A stretch of DNA of 64,000 bases from RFSX01 sp965248155 (GTDB lineage: Bacteria > Bacteroidota > Bacteroidia > Chitinophagales > Saprospiraceae): the NCBI GenBank assembly GCA_965248155.1, contig CBDFIO010000001.1:992001-1056000 (forward strand), written 5' to 3'. This document shows positions 17,895 through 26,857 of the stretch, piece after piece. The notes below the pieces were generated by a model. The model saw nothing but the letters and a program-made list of their open reading frames with translations, ran no database searches and had not been told where the DNA came from. The translations under genes and the position numbers were made by a program. Numbering within the stretch: the first letter of the stretch is position 1; every line of letters starts with the position of its first letter.

Positions 17895-18632
17895 TTAGGC
17901 TTTATAAAGTGTATTAAATAAAGTGATTATACCAATCAGTAGAATTAATGCAAGTGAAAGTATCTTAAACTTGGATTGAGGGATAGACTTGAGGATATGT
18001 CTTCCAACATATGTTCCTACTAAGCCAATCGTAAAAAGAAATGGAACATACAAGATTTCCTGTTTTCCGATATAGCCATTACTGAAGTAAACAAAAGTCC
18101 TTGTAAAGTCAATACCAAAATCTATGGCTGCTGAAGTTGCTACGAAAACGCTTTTTTCTAAATTAAAAGCTGCCATTGTAATTCCTCTAATTGCTCCGCC
18201 TGTTCCTAACAGACCTGCCGTAAACCCAGATATTGAACCTCCAATTATTGATTGGGTTCGTTCTGGTTTTACAACTAAATTTTTATTAATTAAAAAAAGG
18301 AGGCTTAATGAAATCAGCATTATTCCCAATGCAAGTTCCAAATGCGCAGAAACAATAAACTTCGTAAGGAGCCCTCCTATAATTACAAATATGACAGAAG
18401 GTATCCCAATATTATAAATAAGATTTTTATTCAAGCCTTTTCTGAATAAGGCAATCTTACTTACATTGCTAGACAAGTGAAATAATGCAGTTAGTCCCAG
18501 AACTGTTTCAAAGTCAAAATAGAAATTAGCTAGTGGCACAAAAAATACTGAAGATCCGAAACCACCAACTGTTCCAATTACTTCCGCAAGGAATGAAAAG
18601 AATAGAAATATTGAATTAATGTCGACGAACAT
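17895..18632 (-). CDS. Sulfite exporter TauE/SafE family permease
   Basis: This 245-residue integral membrane protein has about seven or eight hydrophobic segments. TauE/SafE landmarks are GTVGGFGSSVFFVPLANFYF near the N-terminus and the matching repeat IIGGSISGFTAGLLGTGGAI. The family exports small organosulfur or organic anions. The substrate here is unknown. The gene is in the same direction as the pyrimidine operon, 119 bp upstream of mmsA. It might export an acid product such as sulfite or an aldehyde adduct, but that is only a guess. Confidence 0.85.
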   Translation of the reverse strand: MFVDINSIFLFFSFLAEVIGTVGGFGSSVFFVPLANFYFDFETVLGLTALFHLSSNVSKIALFRKGLNKNLIYNIGIPSVIFVIIGGLLTKFIVSAHLELALGIMLISLSLLFLINKNLVVKPERTQSIIGGSISGFTAGLLGTGGAIRGITMAAFNLEKSVFVATSAAIDFGIDFTRTFVYFSNGYIGKQEILYVPFLFTIGLVGTYVGRHILKSIPQSKFKILSLALILLIGIITLFNTLYKA

Positions 18633-18700
18633 GAAAGCAAAGCTTATCTAATATAAGCAACTTCCTTTCATTCACATTCGCTTCTTTACAATAAAAGTGT

Positions 18701-19279
18701 CTATTCCGTTTTTCTTTTATTCTTTAAATATTCTTCTGTGAAATGCTCCAGATGTTTTGGTTTAGAAAACTTATCAGAATTGTATTTATTCGATTTGTTC
18801 TTAGGAATCGACAAGCTTTCCCAAGAATCATTTTTAATCATTCTAGCTATATAAACAATTTGACCAATATGATAAGTGTAATGACAAAGCTGTCGATTGA
18901 TAGCTTCAATTACAGTTTGCCCCATATTCCTAATGTAAATTGTTTGCTTTAAGTCATCTGGCTTTAAAGTACTCAGTGATGTAAAAAGGCAGTCCCATCC
19001 ATCTTCCCATAAGGTAAGCATTTCATCTCTGCTCGATATAATGTCTTCAAATTCCTGATCTCGTTTACGCCATTCTTTTTCACCATCAGAAGTCAAGAAA
19101 TCTGTCCACCTCGATTTCATATTACCGTGCAGGTGATTGACAATAATTGCTATTGAATTACTGGCTTCATTGTATTGCCATAAAAGATCTTTATCATCTA
19201 ACTGAATGAAACTCTTCTCAGCCAGAAGTTTATTGTATTCCAGTTGCAATTTTACGCTGTGTAGATAATTTGATTTCAT
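18701..19279 (-). CDS. DUF1572/DinB-like four-helix protein
   Basis: This 192-residue cytoplasmic protein is helical, with HLHGNMKSRWTDFLTSDGEK near residue 50 and NRQLCHYTYHIGQIVYIARM near residue 140. The spaced histidines (H-x3 in the first, HYTYHIGQ in the second) are the metal ligands expected in the DinB/YfiT superfamily. The DUF1572 branch is frequent in Bacteroidota. Some DinB relatives are thiol transferases, but the activity here is not predictable. It stands 68 bp upstream of the exporter gene in the same direction. Confidence 0.78.
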   Translation of the reverse strand: MKSNYLHSVKLQLEYNKLLAEKSFIQLDDKDLLWQYNEASNSIAIIVNHLHGNMKSRWTDFLTSDGEKEWRKRDQEFEDIISSRDEMLTLWEDGWDCLFTSLSTLKPDDLKQTIYIRNMGQTVIEAINRQLCHYTYHIGQIVYIARMIKNDSWESLSIPKNKSNKYNSDKFSKPKHLEHFTEEYLKNKRKTE

Positions 19280-19448
19280 ATGTATAAATTTGATAAGTCA
19301 TTAAAGAAATCTCATTTTATAAAATTATAATATTCTCAATATCCAAAAGATCAATAATTCGTCAATTAAAATTGCTGGATAAGATCTCATGCTATATCTT
19401 AAAAATCAAGATAGATAGTAAATTACCTTCTTTCTAAAAAAGAAATAA

Positions 19449-21190
19449 TTACCAATCCAAATTTTTGAAAATAAACATATTTAGTATGATGTCATGCTTG
19501 GCTGATAAGAAATGATTTTGATCTATTGGAAGTCCAGATATATCTATTTCTACTTCATCATCTATAGGAATTAATGTTTGTATGAGAGAATCATTTTCAT
19601 TAAAGATTTCAAGAGTATAATAATTCAGATCATCTCCTTGAATAAGAAAAGTATCACAAACTGGATCTGGAAAAATAATGATTGAATCTGCACCACAATA
19701 TAAATGCGGATAACTTAATGTATAACTTGAATCAATAGCAGGACCTTTTAAATAAAAACTTCCACTTGATGAAGTTACCAGTTTTGTAGAATGGACTTTG
19801 AAATCATATGTCTTCCCAGTACATAAACTATTAATTATTATTGAATCAATTGTAATAACAGTATCACCAAGCATAGAGAAAGTGTCAATTCCACTTTCTT
19901 TATAATACACAAAATATCCATCACCCGGGAATTGCGCCAGCTGTCCAACTCAACTCAACACCATTTGGAATATCGCTTATCATAAGACTTGAAGGTGCAT
20001 CAAATTCAGTTAAATACATTCTAAGCGTAGGGTCTCCCATTAGTGAAATATGAACTCCTTTGGATGCTGAACCTGCAAAGTATAAAAGGCCAGGATTGTT
20101 TCCTGACAACATAAAGCATTCTCCTATAGTGCCTCCCATACCCATAGGATGGAAAGTATAATGTGGTCTCCCAGCCCAGATATTATTCAATATAGTACCG
20201 CTGGCTAAGGCTGATCGCAGAAAGTTATTTGATATATCAAAATCTCCAAAGTAGCTACCGAACAACATTGTAAATACGGATTGGACAGAATCACTTGCCA
20301 TATCTGTCATACTACTTATTCCAGATGCACTTTGAAATGTTCCACCACCACATCCATATGACCATATATAGGATTGTGTTTTACAACTATCAAAATCAAT
20401 ATAACTCGTAGAATCAGGTGATAATAGAGCAGAAAAATTCCGAAGACCATTTTGGCCAAAACCTTCAGTAAAACCTGCAAAATTATTTTCAATTAAAGCT
20501 CTATATCTAGGAATGAAAAAGGCTTTCCTATAATTATGGTTTTTAATAAAATAGTTTTCTAATAATTCTAATTCCGATTCAGAAAATAATGTGAGATTTG
20601 AAAGATCGATTCGTCCTACCGAAAGCTCTAAATCAACGAAGGTGCCTTGGTCAAACTTGCCATCTCCAGGTACATTATCATTTCTCGTACCTGCTGCTCC
20701 TGTATTATTTACGAGTGTGTCCGTCCAAGCTCCATCCATGTCGTCATAATAAGTATCCGCTGACCATGCACCTAAATGATTACCATGTCCATCAGGTGCA
20801 ATATTCCCTGAATAGGGAACAGGAACATGACCGATCAAGACCACAGATCTAACCAAAAGGGTATCTAGGTCATAGATACCTTTAATGAGACTTTTAACAT
20901 AAGTTGTAGAATCAGCTTCATCAACCTCAACCAATTCTACAAGCCAGGACTCCTTTTCTAAGTCTTCGATGAATTGAATGGTATGAGTATTAGTCGCAGG
21001 AATGGAAGTAGTATCAATGACGACAATGATTTTACCAGCAGTACAGTCTGGAATATATTCAATACCTGAACTAAGGTATCCATAACCAGTTCCATTTGCT
21101 CCTGTTCGTAAAATTCTATAATTGTATAGCTCTCCCACAATAACAGTTGTATCTGTTGACCCCAGGGTTGCTATTGAAGACCCCCAGCTA
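19449..21190 (-). pseudogene. C25-type (gingipain-like) secreted peptidase, 5' end removed by IS copy 2 and frameshifted
   Basis: Native reading begins directly at the IS end with SWGSSIATLGSTDTTVIVGE; signal peptide and N-terminus are missing. The peptidase core includes VVLIGHVPVPYSG, PDGHGNHLGAWSADTYY (catalytic His region) and SYIWSYGCGGGTFQSASG (catalytic Cys region). A fibronectin-III-like domain is then broken by one base: AGAIPG runs into TGA at 19921-19923, while the +1 frame continues DGYFVYYKESGIDTF. The C-terminus resembles a worn T9SS type A sorting domain (DPVCDTFLIQGDDLNYYTLE to ISGLPIDQ). The intact form would have been exported through the outer membrane by T9SS. It is clearly non-functional. 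Confidence 0.88.
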
Positions 21191-21230
21191 TGTAGGTCTT
21201 CAAACCAAAGTGGACAATAAGTGAATAAAA

Positions 21231-22214
21231 TTAAGTTACACTTTTAAAAGTTAAATTGAAATATTCTTGTCTGCGTTTTTTAAATGTTTTGTGTTTACAT
21301 AATTTTCTTCTCTTCAGTTTTTCTTCTTTTAATCCATAATAAACATCTGCTGGTGTCAAGTTTTGTAAAGATTCATGATATCTGTGATGGTTATAATATT
21401 TTACAAATTGTGAAAGAGGAAAACTCAATTCACCTGGGCTGTAATAATGATCCAGTTTAATTACATTTTTCATTGTTCTGTGATACCTTTCAATCTTGCC
21501 TTGCGTTTGAGGATGACCAGGTCTTCCTCTCACATGTTTAATTTTGTAATCATCCAAATAAGAGCTCAACTCTTGACTTAAATAACAAGATCCATTATCA
21601 GATAATAACTTAGGCGGTTTATTCAAATTTACATTTGGATGGTTTAATGCCTGATTCAAAGTATTTTTTACATCAAGGGTTTTCATCGTTGAGCACAACT
21701 CCCAACTTATAATGTACCTAGAATAATCATCTAATATAGTCGATAGGTAATACCATCCCCAGCCAATGATTTTGAAATAAGTAAAATCAGTTTGCCACAT
21801 TTGATTGACAGTTGTTGTTTTGTCTTTAAATTCATCTGCGGCAGATATCAGATCATAATGAGGAGGGTTTATCAGTCCAGCAGATTTCAATATTCTGTAA
21901 ACACTGCTTTCGCTTATAAAGTATTGATTCTCATCAGTATACCTGCAAGCCAATTCTCTACAAGAAAGCTCTGAAACTTCCAGTGCCAGATTCAATATAT
22001 TAGACCTGATCCGATCAGGAATCTTGTTCCAATAGTGCTTCCTTGTACTTTTCTTTTCCTCTAATCCAGTTATACCTTCTACATGGTATTTCTTATACCA
22101 GTTGTAAAAGGTTGATTTGTGAATACCAATTTCCTTGAGAGTTCTTCTAACACTCCATTCGGATTGCTCAACCAGCCTAATCAGTTCCATCTTTTCTTTT
22201 GCTGTAAATCGCAT
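21231..22214 (-). CDS. IS3-family transposase OrfB, copy 2 (variant)
   Basis: This 327-residue protein keeps D143, D206 and E242 of the DD35E triad. Compared with the other two copies it reads YHVEGITGLEEKK instead of YRENGIVGLEEKK. It also has SFPLSQF instead of SFRLSQF, LQNLTPADV instead of LQNLIPADV, and RRQEYF instead of RRQKYF. The first change is a dense block of base differences and looks like gene conversion from a diverged relative. Confidence 0.9.
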   Translation of the reverse strand: MRFTAKEKMELIRLVEQSEWSVRRTLKEIGIHKSTFYNWYKKYHVEGITGLEEKKSTRKHYWNKIPDRIRSNILNLALEVSELSCRELACRYTDENQYFISESSVYRILKSAGLINPPHYDLISAADEFKDKTTTVNQMWQTDFTYFKIIGWGWYYLSTILDDYSRYIISWELCSTMKTLDVKNTLNQALNHPNVNLNKPPKLLSDNGSCYLSQELSSYLDDYKIKHVRGRPGHPQTQGKIERYHRTMKNVIKLDHYYSPGELSFPLSQFVKYYNHHRYHESLQNLTPADVYYGLKEEKLKRRKLCKHKTFKKRRQEYFNLTFKSVT

Positions 22215-22228
22215 ATACTTCTTGAATT

Positions 22229-22579
22229 TTATTTTACTCCATTCAAGCTTTTTTTAAGCACACGATTTTTCAGAGTAAGTTCTGCTACTACCTCTTTAAG
22301 GTCTTGATTTTCTGTCTTTAGATGTTGAACTTCTGAAGTATTGGCTTCACGTTCTGTATCTCCCTTTAAACGTTTCTTCCCTGCTTCCATGAAATCTTTA
22401 CTCCACTTATAATATAGTGGTTGTGAAATCTCTTCTCTTCTACAAAGAGAAGCAACACTTTGTTCTCCTCTTAATCCTTCAATGACTATTCTAATCTTTT
22501 CTTCTGTAGAAAATTTACGTCTTGTCCTTCTTTTTACATCTCGGACATAAGATTCTGCTGATTTGTTTTTCTTGGTCAT
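22229..22579 (-). CDS. IS3-family transposase OrfA, copy 2
   Basis: This 116-residue protein is identical to copy 1 (starts MTKKNKSAESY), with the same helix-turn-helix and coiled coil. The -1 frame after the A7G run is open into OrfB. Confidence 0.9.
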   Translation of the reverse strand: MTKKNKSAESYVRDVKRRTRRKFSTEEKIRIVIEGLRGEQSVASLCRREEISQPLYYKWSKDFMEAGKKRLKGDTEREANTSEVQHLKTENQDLKEVVAELTLKNRVLKKSLNGVK

Positions 22580-22649
22580 AATAAAGTGAATTTAATAGTT
22601 ATGTATAACTTAATTTTATTCACTTAATGGTCCACTTTTATTTGACGAT

Positions 22650-23306
22650 TTACAATGTCTTTTTTCTGTTCTCAAGAATATCTTCATTGATGGTAGGTTC
22701 CTCTATCTCTTTAAATATTGTTTTGCCCGCATAACTAGAAGACCCATCATTTTCAATTCTACAATGAGTGAGCAGATAATTTAGGTTATATCCTAAATAA
22801 CTGTTGCTAATATCAAGCATATCAACTGAAGTGACAGTTAAACCATTTTGGTCTTCATCAAACCGTAATACTTCCGGATTATTTATCACACATAGAGAAG
22901 CATTTTTATCAGCTCCGACAAAATATTTTCTAAATTTTTTATATTGCTTTTTCCATTTTTTTGATCGTTTAGCTACTATTTCAATTTGACCAAAATCTAC
23001 ATGATTCGGTTCTAAAAACAAAGTATCACAGTTTGAAGCTCTACTATAAGACTTGTGCGCAAGCAATAAAGAACTGTACGCTACATGAGAAATAATCATG
23101 TCCTCTTTGATGGCAGTCGAAAAACTTAAATGAATTTTACCTTCAGTGGAACTGATGGATCCAAATGTTGTATTGGAGATAAAAACATGAACATCTGAAA
23201 CAGGCAATCTGGTTTCTTTATCGCATATAGTTAAACATGTTGTCTGATTTTGACAAAAGGAAGAGCAAACGAAAAACAAAAATAATACTGAATAGCCAAA
23301 TTTCAT
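22650..23306 (-). pseudogene. Carboxypeptidase-regulatory-like (CarboxypepD_reg) secreted protein, 3' end cut off by IS copy 2
   Basis: A signal peptide (MKFGYSVLFLFFVCSSFCQN) precedes a CarboxypepD_reg/TonB-plug-like beta-sandwich: TCLTICDKETRLPVSDVHVF, TFGSISSTEGKIHLSF and FGQIEIVAK. A basic linker and the segment NSYLGYNLNYLLTHCRIEND, then GSSSYAGKTIFKEIEEP, match a common Bacteroidota family. In that family the next residues after E-N-R-K-K-T are normally an aromatic-x-G-S motif and a long C-terminal domain. Native sequence stops at K-K-T; the final Leu and stop come from the IS end. It is probably an outer-membrane-associated protein, now truncated. Confidence 0.8.
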
Positions 23307-23429
23307 TCAATAAAATTATAATAAAAATAAATTTCAAAATATCTCTGCTTTGACAATTATGTTGAAGGATTGAATCAATTTATGTATCTTATTTCTGTAA
23401 GCCCTTTTAATAACCATTAAATCAAATTA

Positions 23430-23951
23430 ATGAAATACCTTACCAGTTTAATCGTCCTAACAATTTTAATTGCATGTCAACAAAATCAGGTTGTAAGATA
23501 CTCTACTGATTCTGCTGAAGTAGAAGCTACTAAAGCTTTAATTTCTCATTATGAAAATGCAGAATGGGACCAATGGCTGAGTGCTTATTCTGACACGGCA
23601 AAAATATTCCATAATTCATTGACAGGAATAAGTCCTCAAGAGTTACAGCAAGGATTTGAGGAAACTCTAAAGTCATTTTCTTCCTATGGATTCCAGGATC
23701 ATGAATCATTCTGCGAAATGGTGCTAAATGATAAAAATGATACGTGGAGTTATTACTGGGGAACATGGAGAGGAACAGCAGCAGCAGATAGTTCCGTTCT
23801 TGATGTCCCGGTACATCTTGCCTTACAATTTGTAGATGGCAAAGTTGTTAGAGAATACGCTTATTATGATAACGCCATATTAGATGAACTCATGGATGAT
23901 GATGATGGAGATGAAGAAGGCGAAGAAGGCGAAGAGCATAGTGATGATTAA
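23430..23951 (+). CDS. NTF2/SnoaL-like lipoprotein with acidic tail
   Basis: This 173-residue protein has a lipoprotein signal (MKYLTSLIVLTILIACQQNQ, lipobox LIAC). The mature part resembles a SnoaL/NTF2-like domain: ATKALISHYENAEWDQWLSA, then YSDTAKIFHNSL, a WSYYWGTWRGTAAA strand pair and VPVHLALQFVDGKVVREYAY. The C-terminus is very acidic (DDDDGDEEGEEGEEHSDD). It should sit on a membrane facing the periplasm. The ligand or substrate is unknown. Confidence 0.78.
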   Translation: MKYLTSLIVLTILIACQQNQVVRYSTDSAEVEATKALISHYENAEWDQWLSAYSDTAKIFHNSLTGISPQELQQGFEETLKSFSSYGFQDHESFCEMVLNDKNDTWSYYWGTWRGTAAADSSVLDVPVHLALQFVDGKVVREYAYYDNAILDELMDDDDGDEEGEEGEEHSDD

Positions 23952-24046
23952 TTAGCACAATAGTTCAAAGTAAAAGTGAGGACTCTTATTTGTTATATTT
24001 AAAACCTTTTAATACTGATTCCAGTTTAAACTAAAAGACTCCGAAA

Positions 24047-25147
24047 ATGACAAATGATCAAGGCTCACTTTTATTTATTCCTGATATAAGTGGATTTACT
24101 AATTTCATTCATCAAACAGAAATAAAACATAGCCAGCACATTATTTCTGAACTATTAGAAATACTAATAGATGCGAATGAGCTTGAAATGGAGCTCGCTG
24201 AAATAGAAGGCGATGCTTTATTTTTTTACAAGCTTAAATCCGTTCCTGATTTTGAAGCCTTAGTATCTCAGATTAAGAAATTATATCTCCGGTTTCATCA
24301 ACATTTACAGCTATATGAGAATAGAAGAATATGTCAATGCGGCGCATGTACATCTGCAGGGGACCTTGAATTAAAATTTGTGGCACATATAGGGAATTTT
24401 GACTTCATAGCAGTTAAAGGATTTTAAAAGCCGATAGGAGAATGTGTTATAACTGTACACCGGCTTCTTAAAAATCATATTCCTTCAGATGAATATATCT
24501 TATTAACGGATTCAATAATTGAAAATTGGTCCATCGAACTCGATGAAAGTTGGATTAAGTTAGAAGAAAAATACGAACATATAGGAGCAGTTAAATATCA
24601 TTATAAAATTATTGAAGATCTAAAAACCGAATTACCGAAGCTACCTGAAATTGTTACTGACGAATATGATACAAAACTGAAATTCACAACAAGTAAATTC
24701 ATTGATAAACCCATTATTGATGTATATGAATTGCTTAGTAATTTCAAATTCAGGACATTATGGAATACAGGATTGGATGATTTCAAATATGACAAAAAAG
24801 TTATTAATCAAGATGGTGCAAAGCATACTTGTGTTTTAGATGGTAAAAACTTGAATTTCAAATCAATTAAAAAACAATCCGCAGTTGGCCAATGGGTTTT
24901 TGGAGAACAGACAACAGATATTCCGTTGATGAAAAGGGCAAATACTTTTTATGTATTATCCGAAAACGATGGCCAAACAAAAATAGAGGTACAGATATTT
25001 TTCGAAGCTAAAAACCTGTTTAGTAAATTGTTATTTCCAATAATTAAAAAGAAACTCAATTCAAGCATTGAAGAGGGCCTGGAAAAATTAACAGGATTAG
25101 CTCATAATTACACGATGCAAGAACTTTATGCTAAAGTAGAAGGGTAG
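24047..25147 (+). pseudogene. DUF2652 / SRPBCC protein with an in-frame TAA
   Basis: The first part (from ATG 24047) reads SLLFIPDISGFTNFIHQTEI, IEGDALFFYKL and a Cys-rich CQCGACTSA, matching DUF2652, a relative of class III nucleotide-cyclase folds. The frame meets TAA at 24425-24427 right after IAVKGF. It then continues in the same frame with KPIGECVITVHRLLKNHIPS, the normal next segment of the family, and on to a polyketide-cyclase-like C-terminal half ending at 25147. One AAA to TAA change would explain it. Unless the stop is read through, only a 126-residue fragment is made. A restart at the ATG at 24731 would yield the C-terminal 138 residues. Confidence 0.82.
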
Positions 25148-25151
25148 TGGC

Positions 25152-26537
25152 CTACAATGATCTTAACTCACTAACCAATGAACTTAAGCTATCTTTTGCA
25201 TCACCAAACAACATTCTGGTGTTTTTGGCAAAGAACAATTCATTTGCAATACCGGCATAACCTTTACCCATACTTCTTTTCATGATAATAACATTCTTAG
25301 CCTTATGGACTTGAATAATAGGCATTCCATATATTGTTGATGTCGGATCATTTTCAGCAGCTGGATTCACGACATCGTTAGCTCCTACTACAATTGCAAC
25401 ATCGGTATTATTAATCCCATCATTTGCATCTTCCAATTCTAATAATTTATCGTAAGAAACATCTGCTTCTGCAAGTAAAACATTCATATGTCCCGGCATT
25501 CGACCCGCTACCGGATGGATAGCATAACTTACTTCAACTCCTTTTTTTGAAAGCACTTTCTCAAAGTCATTACAAACATGTTGCGCTTGTGCAACTGCAA
25601 GTCCATACCCAGGAATGATATTTATTTTGTTAGCATAAGCACAAAGGATGGCGGCATCAGAAAGCGAAATTTCTTTTGCTACTTTTTCCTCTCCGTCCCC
25701 TTTAGCTGTACCGGCAGCACCGAAAGATCCTATGATAACATTTGTCAAAGATCTATTCATTGCCTGGCACATTAAAATTGTTAGTATTGTTCCGGCGGAA
25801 CCAACTAAAATTCCACCTGTCAACATAACGGCATTGCCATAAATAAATCCTCCAAAGGCAGCTGCTACTCCGGTAAATGAATTTAGCAATGAAATAACAA
25901 CTGGCATATCCGCTCCTCCGATTGGCATTACGAACATTATACCGTAGAGCAGAGAAACACCCAATATAACCCACATCAGTCCTGAATCAAACAAAGCAGG
26001 ATTCATGATTCCATAAACCGTAATACCAACTATCGTTAGAAAAATTATTCCGTTTATTACAGGCATTACATTACTGAAAATATCTTTAATTTTCCCTTCC
26101 AATTTTCCATAAGCAACCATGGAACCACTGAATGAAACACTCCCTATAATCAAACTGAGACAAACTACAATGAGAAAGCCAACCTCATGGATGGGATGGG
26201 TATTGTATTCCACAAGTGCTATTAATGCAGCACACGCACCTCCCATTCCATTAAAGAATGAAACCATTTGCGGCATTGCAGTCATTTGTACTTTTACAGC
26301 CATCAGATAACCAATTACAGTTCCCAAAATCATGGCTGCAATAATCCAGGTAATATTGGATATGGAATGTCCTTCTGAATCCTGATGAAAAAATATTGTG
26401 GCAACTATTGCAATCAGCATACCGGCTGCAGCTATAAGATTACCGGATCTGGCAGACTCAGGGCTGCTTAACATTTTGAGGCCTAAAATAAATGTGATTG
26501 AAGCAATGAGGTATGATATTTCAAGTATAAAATCCAT
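25152..26537 (-). CDS. pntB: NAD(P) transhydrogenase subunit beta
   Basis: This 461-residue protein has an N-terminal half of about nine membrane helices (VKVQMTAMPQMVSFFNGMGG is a family mark) and a C-terminal NADP(H)-binding dIII domain. The latter includes NIIPGYGLAVAQAQHVCNDF, HPVAGRMPGHMNVLLAEADV, VVGANDVVNPAAENDPTSTI and IMKRSMGKGYAGIANELFF. It couples hydride transfer between NADH and NADP+ to proton entry. The start overlaps pntA2 by 17 bp. The stop lies 5 bp from the end of the convergent DUF2652 gene. Confidence 0.95.
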   Translation of the reverse strand: MDFILEISYLIASITFILGLKMLSSPESARSGNLIAAAGMLIAIVATIFFHQDSEGHSISNITWIIAAMILGTVIGYLMAVKVQMTAMPQMVSFFNGMGGACAALIALVEYNTHPIHEVGFLIVVCLSLIIGSVSFSGSMVAYGKLEGKIKDIFSNVMPVINGIIFLTIVGITVYGIMNPALFDSGLMWVILGVSLLYGIMFVMPIGGADMPVVISLLNSFTGVAAAFGGFIYGNAVMLTGGILVGSAGTILTILMCQAMNRSLTNVIIGSFGAAGTAKGDGEEKVAKEISLSDAAILCAYANKINIIPGYGLAVAQAQHVCNDFEKVLSKKGVEVSYAIHPVAGRMPGHMNVLLAEADVSYDKLLELEDANDGINNTDVAIVVGANDVVNPAAENDPTSTIYGMPIIQVHKAKNVIIMKRSMGKGYAGIANELFFAKNTRMLFGDAKDSLSSLVSELRSL

Positions 26538-26850
26538 GTGAGTTAATCTTTCTTTTAAACATTTCTAACATTCTATTAGTAACAACGAAGCCTCCAACAA
26601 CATTAAGCGTTCCAAGTACAACGGCAATAAAGCCTAAAACGAGCGCCAATGTATTTTCAGGAGCAGCATGGCCCATCACAATAATTGCACCTATAATTAC
26701 AACACCATGTATTGCATTTGCTCCAGACATTAATGGAGTGTGTAAAATTGCAGGTACATTAGATATGACTTCAATTCCTAAAAATATTGATAGGATGATG
26801 ACATAAATGAACTGTTGATTGTCAAGAAATAATTGTGTTAATTCTGTCAT
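26521..26850 (-). CDS. pntAB: NAD(P) transhydrogenase subunit alpha, membrane part (alpha-2)
   Basis: This 109-residue protein has three hydrophobic helices and the family text SIFLGIEVISNVPAILHTPL, then MSGANAIHGVV and LNVVGGFVVTNRMLEMFK. It is the separate dII part of the alpha subunit, as in three-gene transhydrogenases such as that of Rhodospirillum, in contrast to the fused E. coli PntA. Confidence 0.93.
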   Translation of the reverse strand: MTELTQLFLDNQQFIYVIILSIFLGIEVISNVPAILHTPLMSGANAIHGVVIIGAIIVMGHAAPENTLALVLGFIAVVLGTLNVVGGFVVTNRMLEMFKRKINSHGFYT

Positions 26851-26857
26851 TATAATT

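Larger units (their letters stand above)
21191..22654 (-). mobile_element. IS3-family insertion sequence, copy 2 (1,464 bp, inverted)
   Basis: This copy has the same length and ends as copies 1 and 3 but lies on the opposite strand. Its transposase-right end abuts the broken peptidase gene and its left end abuts the broken carboxypeptidase-regulatory-like gene. The flanks (CTA before, ATG after) do not form a direct repeat. OrfA is identical to copy 1. OrfB differs at a clustered patch around 22030-22088 and at a few single codons. The A7G slippery run is at 22248-22255 on the reverse strand. Confidence 0.92.

Noticed and set aside
6324..22654. A classical composite transposon bounded by outer target duplications
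   Set aside because: The outer flanks (GAC before copy 1, ATG after copy 2) do not match and lie in two unrelated truncated genes, so simple transposition of the whole segment is not supported.
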